From positions 1 through 64,000 of the forward strand of contig NC_039494.1 in assembly GCF_003590095.1 (NCBI RefSeq): a stretch of 64,000 nucleotides of DNA. The letters run 5' to 3'. The DNA is from Trichoplusia ni. Its lineage: Eukaryota; Arthropoda; Insecta; Lepidoptera; Noctuidae. Both the position numbers and the translations under genes were made by a program. Below, in pieces: positions 24,671-36,784 of the stretch. The notes below the pieces were generated by a model, which searched no databases, had not been told where the DNA came from, and saw nothing but the letters and a program-made list of their open reading frames with translations. Numbering within the stretch: the stretch's first letter is position 1; every line of letters begins with the position of its first letter.

Positions 24671-27590
24671 TTAAAAATTAGTCATAGTTCCTTTAGTGTT
24701 TAGATTCACCGTTCCAGGAATGTCGATCGGGAAAGGGAAAACGATTGACGTGGGTTGTTGCGAAGCAATAAAGTTTAACGTTTGTAAGTATCTGAGCTGG
24801 AGTAAACAAGAGAAGTTGTATTACAGAACTCATTGGGGTCCATGAAATTTAACTCTCCGTAAGACTCCAACTTATTGCTTGAGTGCAGCATGGTGCGTTT
24901 TAGCAGTATGTTAAAGTCGTACGGAGTCCTAACGAATAATGAAAGAAATTAAGTAGTCAAATATAAGAAAACGGACGTGGCGCAGTAGAATAGCTAGTGA
25001 GGAGTTCTTCATTGAAGAAACATTAATCCTACAAATATTATAAATGTGAAAGTTTGTTTGAAAGGATAGATGTTTGTTACTCTTTTACGCAAAAACTACT
25101 CAACGGATTTGGATGAAATTTGGTCAGCAAATATTTTATAGCGTACATTTACACATATGTATAGGATTTTTATCTCGATTTTATGTACCGGCTGGGCACT
25201 TCTTATTAAGCCAATATAAAACATGAGACCTACGTTCGGCCGCGTTTTGCGATAGTCTGGGTTCATTACATTGAAATGGTACAGTAGGTGTATTCACCAG
25301 CATTATATGCGGATTCTCCATCATAATGTTAGACGCTTCCTTAAGATTTTCTGCTGCTTTTATTTCACCTTCAGCTTCTATTACTTTCGCTTTAGCTATC
25401 CGCGTCCCCTCGGCTTCAGCCGCCATTGCTTTTTGGAGCTCATATGGTAAAAACACATCTTTCCTAAAAAAACATTTGCATGCTTAATATAAAGATTTTT
25501 TTTACTTATTTACAAAGAGAATGTCTCCGTACATTTCAACTCGTTCCATCGTTACACCCCACGCTTCCGTAGTTTTATCGATTTCTGACCTGCAATTGAA
25601 ACTTATCGATTCCCTACTCGTCAATAAATTAGTTAACGTATTCTGTCCAAGTATATTTCTCAAAGTAGCAATCGTTATTAATTCAGTAGCGTACCTGAAA
25701 GAGGACAGGAAAAATCAGTGAAGAAATAAAGCAAAGTAATTTTGTAACAATTTAGAAATGATTGAACAATTTACTGGTGAGATTGGATGTTTAGTAAGCA
25801 AAGAAGCGGTTCCGATACGTGGTAATAGACGACCGCATCAACTGTAACCGTTACAGAATCTTTTGTTAGAATCTGAAACAATCAAAATGCTTAGTGGGTA
25901 ACTTTTGTAAGTCACTATATTACATAAATAATTTGCAATAAAATATTATTGCGACTATAGTCGCAAATTGAGATGCTCCCTTAAAATACTTCGACATTTT
26001 ATTTGTTCAAAGAAATGTTACTATAACTATACATAATACATCTGATTAATAACAACAGACTATAATAGCCCTAGTGCTTGGCACAGTCTCCTCCCATATA
26101 GGGAAGGTTTGTGCATCGATGTGCATGCTCACTATAATTTAAGATTCGAATATTACGAATTAAATTTCCTTACGATGTTTTCCTCCATGGTCTGTCAATG
26201 GCGCCTTAGAAAAATTAAGGAATCTACTTATATTTTAACGTGAAAATAACATTGTATTTCATTTAAGGCAAAGTTAATTGTAAAATTTTCATTGTTGGTG
26301 ATAAAAAAGACATACTTCTTGGTGCGGCAGATTAAAAGATTGAGTTCTTAGGTCGATTAGTTGTATATCGTCGGTGCAGGGTATGATCCAAATTATTCCC
26401 GGCCCAGCTGGCGAGTCCGATCGCACTTTACCAAAGCGTAGGATAACGGCCCTTTTGTATTGCTTGACCACCTATGCGCATAAATTAAGAAAATATTAAT
26501 AATTGTTACGATTCTAATAATACAACAAAGTAAAATTAATCTAAGTATGAATGAAACTAAGAGACCTTTTTTTTTCTAAGGCGAGGGAATCCTCATGGAC
26601 ACCCACTCCTTCGGAGGAGGAAACGGGTAGTGACAGACTCTTACAGACCAAACCTGAACCGCCGTGTTACGTCATCCACGTTTTTGTGTCGGTGTATGCG
26701 TTGCAATCCTTCATACAGGAACTAGGAGACCTGCCACCATCTAAACTAAGAGTTATGACACAAACGATTTCTATCTAAAACAAGCAATAGGCAACATTTG
26801 CTACGGTAATTTTGATTTGTGACCAATTTCGGTTGTAAGTAGGATTTAATATAATTATGTATAATAATTCACAACTTTTACTAAATAGCTTAATAAAAAA
26901 AAGCTTCTACTATGTAATCAAGAAACCACTACCAAGCCAAACCCACTGTGCGCGTCGTGCCGCGGGTTCGATCCCCGCGTAGGACAAGCATTTGTGTGAT
27001 CCACGAATGCTTGTTCTGAGTCTGTCATTGTGCATGTGATTTGTATGTTTGTGAAACACCCCGCGACACAAGGAATTAAATTCCTTACTGCGAAGAGTCG
27101 TTTTTTTCTAAATACATACATAATATAGATACATTTCACACAGACACAGGCCAAATGATCGTGTTCATCACACAAACATTTGTCCTGGATGGAAATCGAA
27201 CCCCTAAAACCAAACGAAACAACTTCGGCGTAGAAGCCATGGTCACTAACCACTAGACAAACAGGCCAGCCCAATTTATATATATTTAACCTACTTATAA
27301 CTTTATTTGAAAGCTGCTTTATACAAAACTGATATTAAGCTATATTTAATCTGCAGATATAGTTAGGCACTTACCCGAAAACAGCCAATCAAGACCAATG
27401 GAAACGCAATTATCGCTATAAGAGCAAGGACACGAAACATTTTTTCTTTAAAGTTTTCTTTTTTAACCTCTATAACAAATAAAACAATACAAATACAAAT
27501 GCACTTATTTAAGAAATCTCAATATATCAGTCTACAATAGGTACCTGTTGTATCAAACTTAGGCATATCATCCATTATAGAGGGCCTCAT
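24671..27590 (-). CDS. Stomatin-family (SPFH/band 7) protein, paralogue B
   Basis: Seven coding exons: 27590-27545, 27469-27375, 26471-26316, 25872-25775, 25694-25533, 25463-25298 and 24796-24671; phases 1, 0, 0, 2, 2, 0; 282 residues. Exons 3 to 6 have exactly the same lengths (156, 98, 162, 166 bases) as in the paralogues on both sides. After an acidic start (MRPSIMDDMPKFDTTE) comes a short hydrophobic hairpin (about 27-45, VLALIAIIAFPLVLIGCF) with the conserved proline. The SPFH domain opens with VVKQYKRAVILRFGKVR and includes GPGIIWIIPCTDD, SVTVTVDAVVYYHV and WGVTMERVEM; AMAAEAEGTRIAKAKVIEAE and LRYLQTLNFIASQQ follow. It is the most diverged of the three in the middle: SHQYATEL stands where most members have ADYR-x-A-T. 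Frame and splice sites are intact, so it looks functional. Large introns hold SINE-like and dispersed repeats. Confidence 0.92.
25028..25190 (+). repeat. Dispersed repeat inside stomatin B intron 6
   Basis: It begins CCTACAAATATTATAAATG, continues with AAAGTTTGTTTGAAAGGATA and TACGCAAAAACTACTCAACG, and fades before a CTAG end. It belongs with the copies at 17407 and 41041. It runs almost up to exon 6 (25298). Confidence 0.6.
26040..26220 (+). repeat. Dispersed repeat in stomatin B intron 3
   Basis: GCTTGGCACAGTCTCCTCCC followed by TTTCCTTACGATGTTTTCCT resembles a repeat I know from many lepidopteran genomes. A second block with GGACACCCACTCCTTCGGAG near 26575-26740 in the same region lies in intron 2 and looks like another degraded repeat. 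Neither has coding capacity. Boundaries are approximate. Confidence 0.4.
26936..27110 (+). mobile_element. tRNA-derived SINE-like copy, plus strand
   Basis: GGTTCGATCCCC at 26965-26976 matches the B box of a tRNA-type polymerase III promoter and is followed by a body with GACAAGCATTTGTGTGAT and CACCCCGCGACACAAGG. The A box is not clear, so the head may be truncated. It lies in intron 2 of stomatin B, facing an opposite copy immediately downstream. Confidence 0.55.
27111..27275 (-). mobile_element. tRNA-derived SINE-like copy, minus strand
   Basis: On the minus strand GTCTAGTGGTTAGTGACC (A-box region, about 27258-27241) is followed after about 40 bases by GGTTCGATTTCC (B box, 27202-27191), the spacing of a tRNA-derived promoter. 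The body has GGACAAATGTTTGTGTGATG, matching the body of the adjacent plus-strand copy. It is not a tRNA gene: no acceptor stem or anticodon arm closes. Confidence 0.6.
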
Positions 27591-27723
27591 GATGTCATAA
27601 AATAAAACAGGAATATTAGTATACAATAAATATTTTAAACAAAAACCTGGATCTAAAATGTGTGTATAATACCAAATTATGTCAGCATGACAGTAAGTCC
27701 AAAGTCAAACACAGTGAATGAAT

Positions 27724-27729
27724 TTTATT
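27724..27729 (-). terminator. Possible poly(A) signal of stomatin C
   Basis: AATAAA on the minus strand lies about 115 bases after the stop codon of stomatin C, inside the 254-bp spacer before stomatin B. Confidence 0.45.
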
Positions 27730-27844
27730 AAAACTGCATTCATTTCGACGCAGAAATTAAACAACCAGAATAAGACAAAATTTAATTAAAATAATAATAA
27801 TATATGACTAGAATTAATTAGCTTAATAATGAAACTTGTATGAT

Positions 27845-30800
27845 TTATAAATTGACTTGATGGTGCGAACTTGGTCCGGGTCCTCCCATGAAAGATTTCA
27901 GGAAATCCATCGGGAATGGAAAGATGATTGTGGAATTCTTCTCGGCTGATATCGAACTCAATGATTGGAGGTATCTTAACTGTAAAAGTAAAAATATAGG
28001 CTAAGTGAATTAACTTGGATTTGATGCAAGAAATAAAATGGTCCGATCAACGACCATTGGTAAATTGGTAACAATAATAAGTAATTGTAAGTCCACAATT
28101 TTAGAATCGAAAAAAAAAATGATTAGCGGGATAATGTATCATTTCTCGAAAAAAAAACTGGCAACGAATTAATATAGCATTTACAATTTTTTTTTCATTT
28201 ATATGTTGTGAATATGAATTATTGGAGCTGGCAGGGCCCAAAGGCCCCATTTCTACCTTCTGACCTTTCCATGACTATTTGTGACCAGTTTTTCGCAAAA
28301 ATGTCTAGGTTTATTTTAAGTATCACTATAACGTGATGATACTTAAAATACGTAATTAGCATCCTCCTCTCTTCTACATTGCCCTACCCTACAGGGTCCA
28401 TAGTGTACTACTAATATTATGTTACTCCTTTTCTACATATTGAGTAATGATCGTAACGTACATATTAGGAATGAATAAGAACAACATGATACCTGTAATG
28501 CCATCGGATTATCAATCATAACAAGCGAAGCTTCCTTCAGCGCTTTGGACGCTTTGATTTCTCCTTCTGCAGCTATGATCTTGGCCCTCGCTTCTCTGTC
28601 AGCCTCGGCTTCTGCAGCCATCGCTCTTTGTAGCTGTACTGGCAGTCTTACATCTTTTCTGAAATCGTACGAAAATATTATAGGTTTGTCTTATTTGGTC
28701 TAGCACTACCAAGCCTGGTTGGTGTTAAATATTGAAGTTAGTTTTACAACATCATTGAGACTATCTACTGTTAGTTTTAGCCGTTATTTAATCATACATT
28801 GAATTTAATTTAAATACTATTTCATCTTACCAAGTTTCCTCAAATAAGATTGTATTGTAAAAGACACGGTATTTATACTTGAGCATATCCTCACATGCTA
28901 TTACTCAGAATAGCTCCTTGGTGAGTCGAGTTGAAGAGAATTAAAATGGAAGTCAGTATTTGAGGCATATGTATTCCTTCTTTAAAACAGTAAACCTGAT
29001 GGGGATGATTCATACTTCAATTCCTGATAAAATTTTCAAGATGCGTCGAATGTTAAGAAATAAAATTAAAGGGCCTAGGAATTAGCATCAAGTTCTTTAT
29101 CTCTATTGAAGAGGAAATACATATGACTTCTTTTGTTTTTGGTATAAAAATGATTCAAATACCGCCTTACATTTCAACTCTCTCCACTTCAACGCCCCAA
29201 GGATCTGTAGCTTCATCTAAACTGGCTTGCATCATGTGACTTATGGCTTCTCTGTCGGACAGTAGCTGTGCTAGGTCGCGCATGCCCAAAACATTACGAA
29301 GCGTTGTTGCAGCTAGAAGACGGGTTGATGCGCTGGAAATTAAAATAACATCACTTTCGAAATGGTTAGCACTATTGTATTCTCTAGGTTGAGGTTATAT
29401 AGAAGGTATTTGTTCTCATCCTTTTTTTTGGCGTTTATGCCATCTCATTAACCATCAGGATATTATTGACGTTGCTAGTCACTGATCGATATAATATTTT
29501 AATTGCTATATGTAAGTGTAGAATTTCTAAAGTAAGTATTGTTATTTGAGTATAGTGTTAAAAGTTGTTACCTGTAATCTGCTACTCTAACTACAGCATT
29601 TAAGGGTTCCTTGATACGATAGTAGACCACAGCATCTACGGCTACAGTTACCGAATCACGGGTCAAAACCTGAAAAAGAAATCCAAAATATGCATTTAAT
29701 TTGAATCAACCTTGTATGGTATTTCTGCAGAATAAGTAGACATTTTAATGACACTGTTATCCCATTCCCAATCATTTATGATTAATTTGCAGACCCCTGA
29801 AGTGTTCTCGCAAGTATACAAGCAAAGGTCTTACGTACAAAATTAGTGTATTTAAATGAACGTGTTTACGAAGACGATTCGACTGTTACGATGTAATTGT
29901 AACTGCGAGGTAGCTACCTGTGTGACATTTGCCAAGTTCAAATGTCGTGGGAAGCGATGCCGCTCTCTTAGCGACATCACGACGCCAACGCTGATTAATT
30001 GTATTATAAACATCAAACAAAGAAAATTTCTGATGCCATTGATGTAAAGTATGAAATTTAGACTGTATGTAGTACTAGCCTATATTTGTCCCACTGCTGG
30101 ACATATATGGGCCAGGGTAGAAGCCTCTGAATATACTCGTTCACTGCGATTTGGCGATTTCAGATTCCAATGTTTGGAATCCAGGTTACCTCACAATGTC
30201 TACCTACACTGTTTGTCAGTGATGTCTTAGAATAATTAAGAAAGTACATCTAACTCTGAAAAGTCACATTGGTCTATTACAGAAAACAGAAAATAAAATG
30301 TCAGCAGTTAGTGAAATGCGAAAAATTTACATTTTCTAAGTCGAATTTAAATTAGTTCAGTGTTTAATGTTACTACTTGCATGTTTTTGGTGTACAATTC
30401 AATCAGTTTTCATAATATCCAGATTGTTAGTATTTATTTATCATCTCAAAAACTGGACGTTGTTTGAGTTGAAACAGTGGCTTTTACATTAGTGTAAATA
30501 TTGGTGTCGATTGATATTAAACGAAGTTGTTTATTTTACGCTTGTGTTTACTTTGCAATGCACTGTGCAATCTCTAGAGCAAGGTCGACATTAAAACTTA
30601 TGTAATTTGTAACTAGTCACTCATTGCTGTTACTGTCTGTCTCTTAAATTGAAAGTTGATATTCATTTACTTTCAGTCATGATTGTTTTAAGATGAAGTT
30701 GCATAAAGCATTCATTCATTTGAATAATACTTACTATGCTGAGTACCTACCTATGTCCATCTTACTCAAATACATTAATAACAAATGTCCGTATTGTGTA

Positions 30801-33800
30801 CATATAAAGATCATTTCAACTTTTTAATTCATTATACATTTTTGTTCAAGCTATATTCGTGATAAAACTATTGTTTTGCTGAAAATCGTGGGACTCGTCT
30901 TTGACACACACCTTTGATCGTATACTTTTCCAGACAAGTTTTGACTAATAAGACAAGAACGAAATACTTTTGCTCATTTCAATAATAGTCTGTCTAATGA
31001 CCATAATCGGCAAAGATTGCTTGGGTTGACTAACAAAACTGCACGCAATATTAGAGAAACAAATAGGCCTTATTTCTAAAGTGTCTCGACTCACATTGTA
31101 TAAAATGTCATCATATTTACTGCAGGCGCTACGCTCCATTTGCTGTTTATAGCACTTCTGTTTAGGCTGTTCACGATTGTTATCAACTGATGTCTCTTTT
31201 TGTTATTAAATAATTGAGACCCGGTTTTACCAAGTGTATTCAACATTCTTTAACTCTAAACTCCATGTTAACATTAAAAATATTGAAGATGTATTTTTTC
31301 TTAAACGAACGGGTTTATAATCTCATGTGACGTCATTTACCAGTACGCATTTTACTAGCAAGTGGGGTTTTTAGCTCCCACTACCGTCTTTTACATCATC
31401 TGTCCTCTTTTTGAATGATGTGATAATATACGTAGCCAATATTTTTTTTGCAAATCTATCTGACTGACTAAACAGAGTTTTATTGTAGGATCTAGTCATA
31501 TACCCAATTCCAATTAACATTCCATTGTTATTATAAAAAGATCTCAATGTCCAGATTCATTTATTCAGTGTAATCGTTAATTCATCCGGTGATCAGGACG
31601 TAACCAGGTCAAACGGGCCGTCTGTTCTCGCCAGAACAATGAACAAGTTAAAATAAACTGTCTTGCAACGATCATGATGTATACCATATATTTACATATG
31701 CTTCTTGAACATTTTTAAGTACGATAATTGAAATTTCTTGGTGTAATAAAGGTTGATTATGAAGAGTTGCACATGGAAGACAGTTTGCTAGATATATTAA
31801 GTGCAAAACTAACAATGTTGATTGCAGGATTTCATAACATGAGAGAATTATGATGACGACCGAAATAAGCCAGACCGACAAATGTTAATGATCCAGAATT
31901 TATTGTGGGGTCTATTTGGTTTTAATAGTTTAGTTTTAATATCGCTGAGAAGTGGGTATAATACATACATTGTAACGCTGGAAGTGTGCTCTTTAAAATT
32001 GTCTTCAATAAGCCAATTGCTGCACGTTTGATTCTTATGCGCAATGGAATGAAAATGTCCAGAGATGATGGCAAGTCAATCAAAGAACTAAAGTATTTTT
32101 TTTGTCTTGGGAAACAATGAAAAATTTTCAAATGATGACATTATTATTAATTACTTTTAAGGCACTTTTATGATGCGTTGCACATTATTGTAAAGAATTG
32201 CAATAGCTTTTCCATTGAATTACAAAAAAAAGCATAAAATCACGTAAAATGTTCTAGAAGATCCATATTTTTAGCTTGTTTAACATTCCATTCATTATTA
32301 ACGTAAATAATTGTACCACGTGGCTGCTACAAATCTTGCTCTGGTATGGCATTGGTATTGAAAATCGTTAACCCAGTTGTTTCCACCATTCAGTTGGCAA
32401 ACGATTAATTGATGTGCCTGTAAACTATCAATCAAAGTTTTACGACATGTAAAACAATCGTTTCTTGTAAACCAATTGTCTGGGAATCGACCTAGTAATA
32501 AGTCAACTATTTGTAGACAAGGGCGAATAACAAAATGTTTAGGCTTCCTATTTGAAATCTGGCATCAATCTGGAAGAAACGAATAAGTCTGGATATTGGC
32601 GTTTTTTTTCTGTTATTGCAAAATTTACAGGCTGATTAAGCCAGGGGTATTAATTATGTTTTAAACTCAATTGTTTTTAAAGTATTATAGTGAAATGTAC
32701 GAAGCAAAATTATTTTCGAAATAACTAAAACTCTTCGCACTTGCAATAGAAAAACATTCAGAACTGTACAAAAAAAGTTAATAAAATATTGAATAAAAGA
32801 AAAATGAAAACCAATAAATCAAGTGAAGTGACATTTTTATTACAAAAAATATATGCCAAACTGCAATGTTACATAAATATTACTGAAGTACTCAATAAAT
32901 GCGTGGGTATATTTATACAAACTATTCGCATGTTTATTTGTAAATCGAAAGCCACTGACCGGAGAGCATGGCTTGTGATTTTTACGTGCAATCTTGGGAA
33001 CATGTGGCAGTGCCAGATGCGTAATGAAACCCATCAAAACAAAAAGAGCAGATGAATGTAGGTGTAGATACATCAGCCCAAGGTAAATTCAGAATGATCT
33101 AGATATATTTAAAGACAGACTTCGTTTCAATGAGATTTTCTGAGTAACGAATCAGACGCTTCAAATATGAGAATGAGCAATCAGCGAGATGTAAATGTCA
33201 GAGTTGATGTGAGCATAAAGACTTAATTGTTGATTGCTTTTAACTGTTACTGATCATTTAATTATGTAGGTGACTTTTCATGCAATTAGAAAGCTGTTAA
33301 ACAATCACGTCATCAGAGGAAAGTTAAAGTATTCTGAATTAATGAATCATACATTAAATTAGTAGATGTCTTTTTATAGTGCCTTATTTGATAAAGATTA
33401 ATTAATTAATAAAATCTTTACAGTCACATGAGGTAGTGGCTCTGGTGGAGATTATCATGGCAAGGGTTGACGATAAAAAGAGTAGGACTGTAAAATTTTG
33501 AGATACGAGCTTACCTAATCTATAAGTACATATCCTAAGACATCTAAAAAATAGACAGGTAGATAGGCATAGTAATAATATGAGTAAGGGTATGAATTGC
33601 ACGACTGTAGATGACTGCATTATCTCATAATTGCTAGGACACGGAAAACATAAAACGAAATGATCTGCTATTGATTATATAATAGATACTTCAGACTGAT
33701 ATAAACCTTAATTTTACTACATAAGGTCTAGTATTATGTAACATTCAAACCAGTCCATGAGTGTCAATATTCATTTAATATTTTGCAATCATTATTGCCT

Positions 33801-35084
33801 ATTGATCCTACTGCCAACCTCTCATAGTCTTATTGTGTTTGTGGAAGAGAGATGTCGCTCTATGTCGTGTAGTGCACTGTCACGCTTCCACAAGTTTAAT
33901 AATATTACTTTGAGATGTGGACCCCCAGTAGCAGTTATTATTGTAGGTAGGTACGGAGCTTTTGGCAGAAAAAGGAGACAAGATAATAAAGTGTTTCAAA
34001 ATCAAACAGTTGTGTAATTCATTAAATTATAATCATAAAACGCCAGTAGGTACGCCTCTGGAAAATGAACCTTTTAAAAATCTTTTTATTTTGATTGTTA
34101 GCAGCACAAGCATGCTCAACACTTATCATTCAAAAATGAACCCCAAAGTTATACATCAATAAATGAATATCACAAGACTTACCTCTTGAGGAGGAACGTC
34201 AAAAGACACAGTACGCAAGTCCACTTTCCTGTAAGTGTCGATGCATGGCAATACGAAGAATAGGCCAGGACCTCTCGCACCGCCTTTCCTTAACCGACCC
34301 AACCGGAATATAACAGCTCTTTCAAATTCTTGAACCACCTGATTGTTGAAAAAAAATAGATATTCAAAACATCAGACTACTTAAAGTTATAGGCCTTCTC
34401 TTAACTTGAATTTGGATTCCAAACCGGTGGCTGACCGGATTGATTAAGACATAGGTAGGAAAATTGATGAAATTCGGTTTTAGCTGCTGGCCTGGGTTTT
34501 AAGTAAAATTAACCACGTTTGTGTATATTTTTAGCAGTGTAATGTTAAAATAGAGATACTATTCTAAATGCAATTCAATTTAACGTTCAATTTGTTTATT
34601 ATCTTTAGAAAGTTACGTAAATGCACAGGAAATATTAGTGAAACAACTATCTGGATATAAAAGAATTTAGCTAAACAACACGGATGGTCCAACACCATGG
34701 CCCATTTGCCATAAACTTAATTTACACTTCACGATATGTTTTTGTATAATGTAGTTCTTTACTTACCTTAAAACACTCGAACAGGGAGAACGGGAAGGTG
34801 ATGACGACAAGCAGAAACGACAGAAACGTTGCAAATCGCTCTATACATCCCACGGCCTCCGGGTTCGCTGTCACAAACAAAACAATCACTCATTAATAAA
34901 ATGCACCAACAGTCTGATTCTCCATACATTCGGACCACTTACGATCGATATACACACACGCAATTAAAATAAACAATAACATTTCCCAACATTTCGAACA
35001 ATCAGTTAATAAGGACGAAGAAAGCGCGCATTAATGTTAAGCTTCCTTGCAAGCTCCACTCTTATTGTCAAGGTACTTACGCAT
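27845..35084 (-). CDS. Stomatin-family (SPFH/band 7) protein, paralogue C
   Basis: Seven coding exons: 35084-35081, 34867-34767, 34338-34183, 29669-29572, 29332-29171, 28658-28493 and 27979-27845; phases 1, 0, 0, 2, 2, 0; 273 residues. It is the most canonical of the three. The hairpin (about 13-33, FATFLSFLLVVITFPFSLFE) has the conserved proline, and Cys residues at its edges could be palmitoylated. The SPFH domain has VVQEFERAVIFRLGRLRKGG, GPGLFFVLPCIDTYRKVDLR, TVSFDVPPQE, RDSVTVAVDAVVYYRI, ADYSASTRLLAATTLRNVLG and DEATDPWGVEVERVEI. RAMAAEAEADREARAKIIAA and LRYLQSLSSISAEKNSTIIF complete it. It resembles the insect band 7 / mechanosensory protein 2 type. Exon 1 contributes only ATG and one base; this start is inferred because ATG-C joins exon 2 in frame behind a GTAAGT donor. 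The frame stays open for some codons upstream, so a longer N-terminus is possible. Intron 3 is 4.5 kb. Confidence 0.9.
29670..34182. other. Large intron of stomatin C
   Basis: This 4.5 kb between coding exons 3 and 4 has only short open frames. A degraded repeat (GTCCCACTGCTGGACATATA, about 30070-30215) is recognisable. I see no further gene or RNA. Its size, against introns mostly below 1 kb elsewhere in the array, leaves room for regulatory sequence. Confidence 0.55.
30070..30215 (+). repeat. Degraded dispersed repeat
   Basis: TTGTCCCACTGCTGGACATA, then GGGCCAGGGTAGAAGCCTC, resembles a very common lepidopteran repeat. A shorter relative with TTCCACTGCTGGACATATTC lies near 49890-49980. Boundaries are approximate. 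Confidence 0.45.
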
Positions 35085-35944
35085 TTGTATCGTGATAGCG
35101 CAAGAAGTACCCGTATCGCAATCTAAAATATTTAAATTGTCAAAATTAGAGCTTATTTGTTTGTGGCGACAGAAGCGCACTAAGTTCACTGTTTACTCAC
35201 GACTCGGCACGTTGTCACGCCTTGTACTTATCGTTCTTAGCTCCGTGCGCATTGTGAGTACCGGCGGACCTATCTGTTATTATGTTATTGACGTACCGAA
35301 GGGAGGAGCAATAAATAAATTCGTAATAACAGCGTCTAACTCGACTTACAATCGCGGACTGCGCTGACATACGCTAACTTACTGTCAGAAGAGTCCAGCT
35401 GTTTACACGACCCAAAAACTACACTGATTCCAACTAAAAATATCAATTACAATGCGATGTTCCACAACAATAAGAAAGCTATAAATCACCGTTGATAGCG
35501 TTTAGTCAAAATGTATTTACGTATTTCGAGGTAGCACTCCACTTCCCCCGAATCCTTGTCGTGGCAACCGAAATCCATGTGGAACGAGAGATCGCGAAAT
35601 GTTAAACGCATTGACCGTGTTGTCAAACGTGGTAAAGTGGTCGTGTCTTCAAACCGCTGTCTATATTGATACTAAGGTGAGGCGCGGAAGATCAGTTGTT
35701 GATAAAAATAAATAAATAACGCACTTTGAGCCATAAAGATGGGCGAGCGCGAGCGCACACCGGGCCGCGGTGCTCCAAATTGTGAGAATTAGGTATATTG
35801 AGGCGTTTCATACGCCGCTGCACTATATAAATTATAAGAGGATGTTTGGTTAATAACTCTGAATGAATATCAGATTGTTTCGCTATAATGCGCTAGGCTG
35901 AGTAAAGGCGACTCGCTGAATTTATGTCTAGAATATATTAAAAT

Positions 35945-36784
35945 TAGAGATGCGCCGAATAGTGGTTTCACCGAATAACCGAATGCCGAATACTATTCGG
36001 TTTAAAGATTACCGAACCGAATATTCGGCCGAACTATTCGGTTCAAAATTGTATTGCCTCGCCGCGTACACAGGTTTCAACATGTCCTTACTTGCCGCCC
36101 GCAGGATTAAACATTAAAAAAATGTTATTTTTTAAGTTTTAACTGTTTAGTTTCAGAAATAAATATTACTAGCTTTTCGCCCACGGCTTCGACCGCGTCG
36201 AGGTCGATTATATCGCGTTTCCAAGAGAACTCTTCAAAAGTCCGGGATAAAAACTATCCTATGTTCTTTCTCAAGGTCAACTCTATCTTTGTACCAAATT
36301 TCATTAAAATCAGTTCAGTGGTTTAGACGTGAAAGCGTAACAGACAGACAGACAGAGTTACTTTCGCATTTATAATAATATAGCAGGGATTATTATCTTT
36401 TTCTATGGTTGAAATATTTTGTTTGGAGGTCTTGAAGTATAATTTATGATTAAAGACTGATTAAAGCGTTTTTAAAATTAAAATAAATATTGACTAGAAA
36501 GTTGTAAGTAAAATGTTGTTGTTTAAGAAATAAATAAGCTGATTTTTGGTTAAAAATAAACACTGAGTTAAAGTTTTTTTGAATTCAACAATTTTTCCAT
36601 AGTATTCCGTAGACTTATAACAGAATAATTTATATCTTTTAGTTCTACATCGGGTAATGTGGCGGAAAAAAAAGAACCGAATATATTCGGCACAAAACCG
36701 AATAATTCGGCCGAATACGAATAGTGAAAAAATTGCCGAATACGCCGAATACCGAATACCGAATAGTTATTCGGCGCATCTCTA
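35945..36784. mobile_element. Non-autonomous hAT-type element with 8-bp target duplication
   Basis: The ends are inverted repeats starting TAGAGATGCGCCGAATA, the right end reading TATTCGGCGCATCTCTA. ATTAAAAT flanks it on both sides (35937-35944 and 36785-36792), an 8-bp target-site duplication, the length made by hAT transposases. Both termini are packed with repeated CCGAATA/TATTCGG units. It encodes nothing. About 36168-36385 is a secondary insertion of another repeat. Confidence 0.88.
36168..36385 (-). repeat. Helitron-like repeat nested in the hAT-type element
   Basis: It begins ACTAGCTTTTCGCCCACGGC and ends AAAGCGTAACAGACAGACAG then a CGCATTTATAATAATATAG stretch, the minus orientation of the family seen at 7901 and 41041. 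It inserted after the hAT-type element did. Confidence 0.7.

Noticed and set aside
26965..27253. Possible tRNA genes
   Set aside because: Only A and B box elements are present. No cloverleaf with acceptor stem and anticodon arm can be closed, so these are SINE heads.
26918..27274. 118-codon minus-strand frame
   Set aside because: It reads through the two opposed SINE-like copies; the apparent protein is repeat sequence.
35047..35367. 106-codon plus-strand frame
   Set aside because: It is antisense to the first exon and promoter region of stomatin C and carries no recognisable domain.
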